A stretch of DNA of 64,000 bases, from contig NC_084923.1 of NCBI RefSeq assembly GCF_958298935.1, positions 994,501 through 1,058,500 on the forward strand. The letters are read 5' to 3'. Within the stretch, counting starts at the first letter, position 1, and each line of letters begins with the position of its first letter. This DNA comes from Phragmites australis (taxonomy: Eukaryota > Streptophyta > Magnoliopsida > Poales > Poaceae). Shown here piece after piece: positions 59,799 through 64,000 of this stretch. The position numbers and the translations under genes are program-made. The notes under the pieces were generated by a model. The model did not search any database, was not told the origin of the DNA, and was given only the letters and a program-made list of their open reading frames with translations.

Positions 59799-62190
59799 CT
59801 ACAAGAACTTTTCTAGGCCATAAATCAAGTTCTGCAAAAGATAAGATAACTTCTTTAAGTGAGGTATCTTTTTCCCCTAAAAAGATGAAACGCCACTATG
59901 TCATGGATACTATAGAAAGTGTGATGCCAATTAGGCAATTACTACCTTCAAGCGTACCACCTTCCGTACTGCCAGAATCAGTCCTGGCATTAGGCATTGA
60001 ACATTTGTGACATCATGTCGTATGGTGTAAATCTGGAAATTGTGTGCAATGTGGTTAGTTCAGTTGTTTTTCATTCAGACATATCACTGGAGCTTTATTA
60101 GTACCTCTCCTGGACCCGAGAAGTTGATTGATGTGCTGGAAGTAAGGCCTGGAAGAACCATGCTGTGTACTCGCACTCCATCTTCTCCAAGTATCTGGCC
60201 TCTTGCCTTTTCAAAGGTACTAGTCCATTAGTTAGCACAGAGGAAGATTTGTTCTAAACTTTAAATCAACACAGAGGAAGTTTTGTTCCTATATCACTCT
60301 AGAAAGGTAGAATTGCAAATATTTTCTTCATACTCACTGGATTGTCAGATTCCATATCTTCCCTGTTGTATATCTGACCAAGATCAGATATGTTATTTGC
60401 AATCTGTATTGCATCTTGCGAAGGCAAATCCTGTCAATGTCAAACATTAATCTAGTGTATTGACCACAGTACTTCTATTGGTGGCGAGTTATTTCCTTGG
60501 CTGTGAGAAAAATATATATGTTAACTGCACCTGTTGCTTTGTAATGCAGGTGATTTTGTTAGGCACGCACTTTACTCTCTTTTTTGGGAAAATGTAAGGC
60601 ATAGACTATACATATCATGGTAATGTTGAGTGTTTTCTACCGATGGATTAGGTCTTGATTCCACAATCTCAGCGTTGCTGTAGTGGAATGAGGCCTGTAT
60701 AGCAGCTTGTTGAAGGAGTACTGAGCCAATCGATAGTGTTGGTGCAACCAAGCAACCCTGATCAAGAAATCAGCACAAATTTGCATGCTTAAATGATATT
60801 GACAATGCAATCTTTATAAATAATGTAACGATGATAATTTCACTAATTTTACCATGCTTGCCTTCTCGCAGAATGCTGACAGCTCAGCTACTGTGTCTAA
60901 CTCAATTTTTGGAACGTAGACAACGCTGCTTAAACCGAATGCTGCTGCCTAATCACAAACCATGTCAGGTGGACAAGCAGTATTATATTTCCTATCAAGT
61001 ATTCCGCATGAAAAGAATCTGAAGCATTTGTCGTAGAGTCTTGACCTGACAAATTAGCTAATTAAATTTAGTTCTGAATGGCATTTATATTTCTCAGTGT
61101 CATTTTTGTGATTGCTGAAAATGCATTATTGAGGTTCTGACTTGTTTTACCTCTTAAATCTGCATTGGTACTCTTTAGTGTTTATGAAGCCATACAGCTT
61201 GTATTATAGTAAGGTTTGCATTTGTCGATTAAAACAATGTCTCAAACATTTGTATTGTAGTAAGGTTTGCATTTGTGGAGAAATTTAGTAACAGTGTCTT
61301 GATGTTTTACTTTCGATTGGATCAAATGATTGCGTACTTAGCTTTGGACTTAAGCACTTTACAATCTTAAAAAAAAAGCTCCACCGACTAGGAGAAACTA
61401 GGTGGCTTATATTAAGAAGAAATAGGCACCCAAATTCGAGTTGAAGAGCACTTTACAGTATAATGTAGCTTAACTATGATTTTCCATCTTGTAGGTAGAT
61501 AATTGACATACCTGCTTGACATTGTCATAAACAGTTGAAGGTTCACTGAAATCAACAACCACACCAGTTGCTCTCGACTGAAAGAACAGACCGTGCGGTC
61601 AGGGAAAAGACACCCCAAAGAATCAGTTGGAAACTTACAGCCACAAGATCTATACTTGTGCTATGGAGCCCAGAACCATGGTGAGATCATTGAGCACCGG
61701 AATTTCCAATGGTTCTTCCATGCCGCTTATCTGAAGAGCAGTGCCAACGTTTATAAACCTTACGTGATCAAGGACAAGCGTTCAAACGGCAGCTATGCAG
61801 CGGAAAGGCAGAGATTAAGTACAAGAGAAATAGCACATTGAATGAGTGGTGAGAACCTGTCCTGCGTCTTCGCCAATGCACTGAGAATCGATTGCTCCTG
61901 CAAGTTCCATTCCCCTGGCTTTACTTACTGCAAGTATTGCCGTCCTCCCAATTTCCTTCGTGGCCCCAATGATAACAACCTTGAGAAGTAACATCAGCAG
62001 GCTTTGCCGTCAGAACGAAGTTAGCCATTAACAGTGCCAGAGAAGCTGACTTCTCAAAGAACACAAACTGCAGTACCTTGATTGTGCTCTGGGAGGGTGG
62101 CGTTTGCATGGAGCAGAAGACCTTTGCTGCATTTTTCCTCGCAATCTTGCCGCATGTTCCGATTTGAATAGGGTAGCACAATGAAACCAT
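59799..62190 (-). CDS. DAPB: 4-hydroxy-tetrahydrodipicolinate reductase, plastidic
   Basis: This enzyme makes tetrahydrodipicolinate with NAD(P)H in the plastid lysine pathway. Ten exons in transcript order: 62190-62077, 61979-61857, 61730-61656, 61577-61512, 60948-60853, 60757-60641, 60430-60338, 60206-60105, 60032-59946 and 59831-59799. All are GT-AG and phase 0, giving 301 residues. The dinucleotide-binding N-terminal motif is VVIIGATKEIGRTAI. It is followed by GMEEPLEIPVLNDLTMVLGS, VVVDFSEPSTVYDNVK, SSVVYVPKIELDTVAEL, GCLVAPTLSIGSVLLQQAAI, DLPSQDAIQIANNISDLGQI, ARGQILGEDGVRVHSMVLPG and NVQCLMPGLILAVRKVV. The last exon is 33 bases (NLIYGLEKFL). Residues 1-28 are short for a transit peptide, and an additional 5' exon remains possible. 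All family blocks are present. Confidence 0.93.
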
Positions 62191-63173
62191 ACTTCTCCGG
62201 AAGGAAGCCCGCTCGGCAGAGCTAGAGCAAGTGTTAGGTCAGTATGCTTGGCTTGGTCCTCCCGTGTGTGTTTTCTACTGTGCTGAGCTATCTTATCTTC
62301 TTCTGAATGTGAGTGGCCTGAAACCACTTGGCTTAGATCATGCATACGTTTTCTGAACCTTGCTTAGGTGCGTACTGTCAGCCTCGGTGTTGGGCCCCTT
62401 ACTAGGACTATCATGGTAAGGTTAACACTGATGCAATTCAATGCCTGAAATGCATTCAGTTTTGTGCATTTCAGTTTTGTTGCGTGTACTCTAGTGTACT
62501 GAATCAGTGTCTACTTTATCCTTGATGCAGATAGAGTAACAATGCGTGCCGGGTGCGGTGTCAGGCTGGCATTGGCCATTTGCCCTGTTGGTCATGCCTT
62601 GGTGGGTGTCTGTCCATGGTCCTCCAAGCTTTCATCGGTCGGCCGAGAGGCGAGAGCACGTATAGGAGCAGCTGCACGAATAGGAGCAGCAAAAAGTGCC
62701 AAAACCCAACAGGGGCGCACACATCCGGAGGCCGGCTCGAGACGGGAGGGATTTGTCGGCCCGCACGCGTGAAGCTGCAAGTGATAATTCGCCAATCCTC
62801 CTGCCTACCCTTTTCACTCTCTTTCTCCACTTGTACACCCTTCTTTCCTGGAAAACAAATTTTATGAGACTCATACGCGTAGTACCAGGTGAGACTCTTA
62901 TCCGTGCCGTGCACGTCTTACATGCCTACGCGCGTGGGAGCACGTGTCACGTCGTTGCACGGGTTTATAGGAAGAATCTGATCTCTTAAAATTTCTTTCC
63001 TCTTTCATATACCATATAGAAAAAGATTTTTTGACATAATTATACCGTGACATAGATATTGACGCGTGTAACAACTTTAAGTAGGTTTTACGTGTAACAC
63101 GGCCTTGCGAAAGTACAACGGTTAAACGAGTAAAAGTGGAGTAGGGGGAAAGGGAGAAGCTGCTGCGCTTTTG
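62191..63173. other. DAPB upstream region and spacer
   Basis: Presumed DAPB leader and promoter, with a GC-richer patch at 62,540-62,780. Open frames overlap on both strands and none is recognisable. No TATA box was assigned. Confidence 0.4.
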
Positions 63174-63332
63174 ATGACTGCAATCTTGATCGCAGCTCAG
63201 CTCCTGGTCGGGCTCTTCATCTCGGCGATCGCCGGCGTTAAGGGGAAGAGACAAGTAGCAGGCGGCGAAGCGCCGGCCGGACTAGGCCAACGGATTGGAA
63301 GCGGCAATGACATAAACTCTACTTGCATTTGA
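63174..63332 (+). CDS. Hypothetical 52-residue peptide with hydrophobic N terminus
   Basis: A short ATG-initiated frame in a GC-rich island starts MTAILIAAQLLVGLFISAIA, which is signal-peptide- or membrane-anchor-like. A basic KGKRQ and a Gly/Ala-rich tail ending in NDINSTCI follow. I do not recognise it. It is too short to separate from chance by eye, and no splice partner was found. Confidence 0.15.
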   Translation: MTAILIAAQLLVGLFISAIAGVKGKRQVAGGEAPAGLGQRIGSGNDINSTCI

Positions 63333-64000
63333 CTGTGCTACTAACTTCAGCTAATGACGTGAGCTTGTTTTAGCTTTACGTGCTTCTAGTTCTGCAATGG
63401 CGTACGCTCCGATTTTGTGTCGTAGAATCGACTGCTCGTGCGTTGCTTTCTTTGCCGGGTTCCTCTTGTTTTTTGAAGCCTGGGTTCCTCTTTTGTTGTT
63501 CGTCTTGCAAGCCAAGTATCCGCTTTCGCATTCACCTTTCTAGAAAATCCTCTGCGTATCTTATTCGCAAGGGGTTCGCATAATTTGAAATGGGCCTGCT
63601 CTGTGTGGATTTTGACATTGATAGAATGATTACAATGCGGGTGAAAATCCAATGTTGAGCTTAAAAAAGAATTTGAAACGAACCACATTGTTCTCCCTGT
63701 GCTGAAAGTTCATTCCTTTTATCTTAGCATCAGTATGGAAAATGCGCAATCCATGTGATTCTTTTTAAAAAAAAATTCTGGTCACTTTGTAGAAACCATC
63801 TGATTTCTTACCCCCCCCCCAAAAGCCAACACATGTCAAGATACAGACAAAGATAAATAGTTGATTTTATCGAGTGCAAGAACACATTACAGATAAGGCC
63901 ATCCAATCATATTCCCTTCATTTTATTTTTTTTCTCATTTTTATTTTTTAATTTCATCATATCTCTAATAGCTTTTTTTCAAGCGAATTTCTGAAACCAA
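63333..64000. other. Terminal stretch, nothing recognised
   Basis: Contains a run of ten C residues near 63,811 and AT-rich sequence to the end of the window. No exon or repeat family was assigned. Confidence 0.4.

Noticed and set aside
59786..60010. Plus-strand ORF of 74 codons
   Set aside because: It is antisense to the last two exons of DAPB, whose minus-strand reading gives family motifs and proper splice sites.
61190..61290. Tandem GTATT(A/G)TAGTAAGGTTTGC repeat in a DAPB intron
   Set aside because: Two copies 54 bp apart inside an intron. A simple local duplication without further structure.

Overview
This window is nuclear DNA from a flowering plant, almost certainly a grass. The genes are intron-rich with GT-AG junctions and GC-rich first exons. 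They sit in AT-rich spacer packed with grass-type transposable elements (Stowaway, Mutator, hAT, Ty1/copia, LINE, SINE). The species cannot be fixed from sequence alone. No operon, CRISPR array, phage or rRNA gene was seen.

Layout. 1-7.6 kb is repeat-derived or unrecognised: an inverted-repeat MITE cluster, then a probable LTR-retrotransposon remnant. 8.1-11.8 kb (+) is a decayed OXA1-type mitochondrial insertase gene. 13.2-15.6 kb (-) is a dead LINE. 18.0-23.8 kb (+) is an alpha/beta-hydrolase gene with two candidate first exons 3.6 kb apart, a hAT-like element lying between them. 25.5-32.9 kb is retrotransposon territory, mainly a degenerate minus-strand Ty1/copia element. 33.9-36.5 kb (+) is an intact rhomboid protease with a SINE in its upstream region. 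37.4-42.9 kb (-) is an intact COP9 signalosome subunit 1 (CSN1/FUS6) gene, which carries a Mutator-like element with GC-rich cargo in intron 1 and a Stowaway MITE in a later intron. 43.2-43.5 kb (+) is a head-to-head coding fragment. 45.0-46.1 kb holds a second copy of the hAT-like element. 49.9-52.3 kb (+) is an F-box/PP2-like gene. 53.3-54.2 kb is a segmental tandem duplication. 54.9-57.7 kb (+) is an F-box gene of the At4g00755 type. 58.6 kb (-) has a purine-permease C-terminal scrap. 59.8-62.2 kb (-) is a complete ten-exon dihydrodipicolinate reductase gene (DAPB, lysine synthesis).

The genes do not form a pathway. They are independent housekeeping or regulatory loci: protein turnover (CSN1 and two F-box proteins), membrane proteolysis, lysine biosynthesis, and a decayed insertase copy. 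Six coding models were rebuilt exon by exon, and every junction keeps frame. The most notable observations are the alternative first exons of the hydrolase, the two hAT-like elements with exact 8-bp target duplications and repeated subterminal motifs, the gene-fragment-bearing Mutator element in CSN1, and the OXA1 pseudogene. I found no convincing previously unknown multi-gene system.
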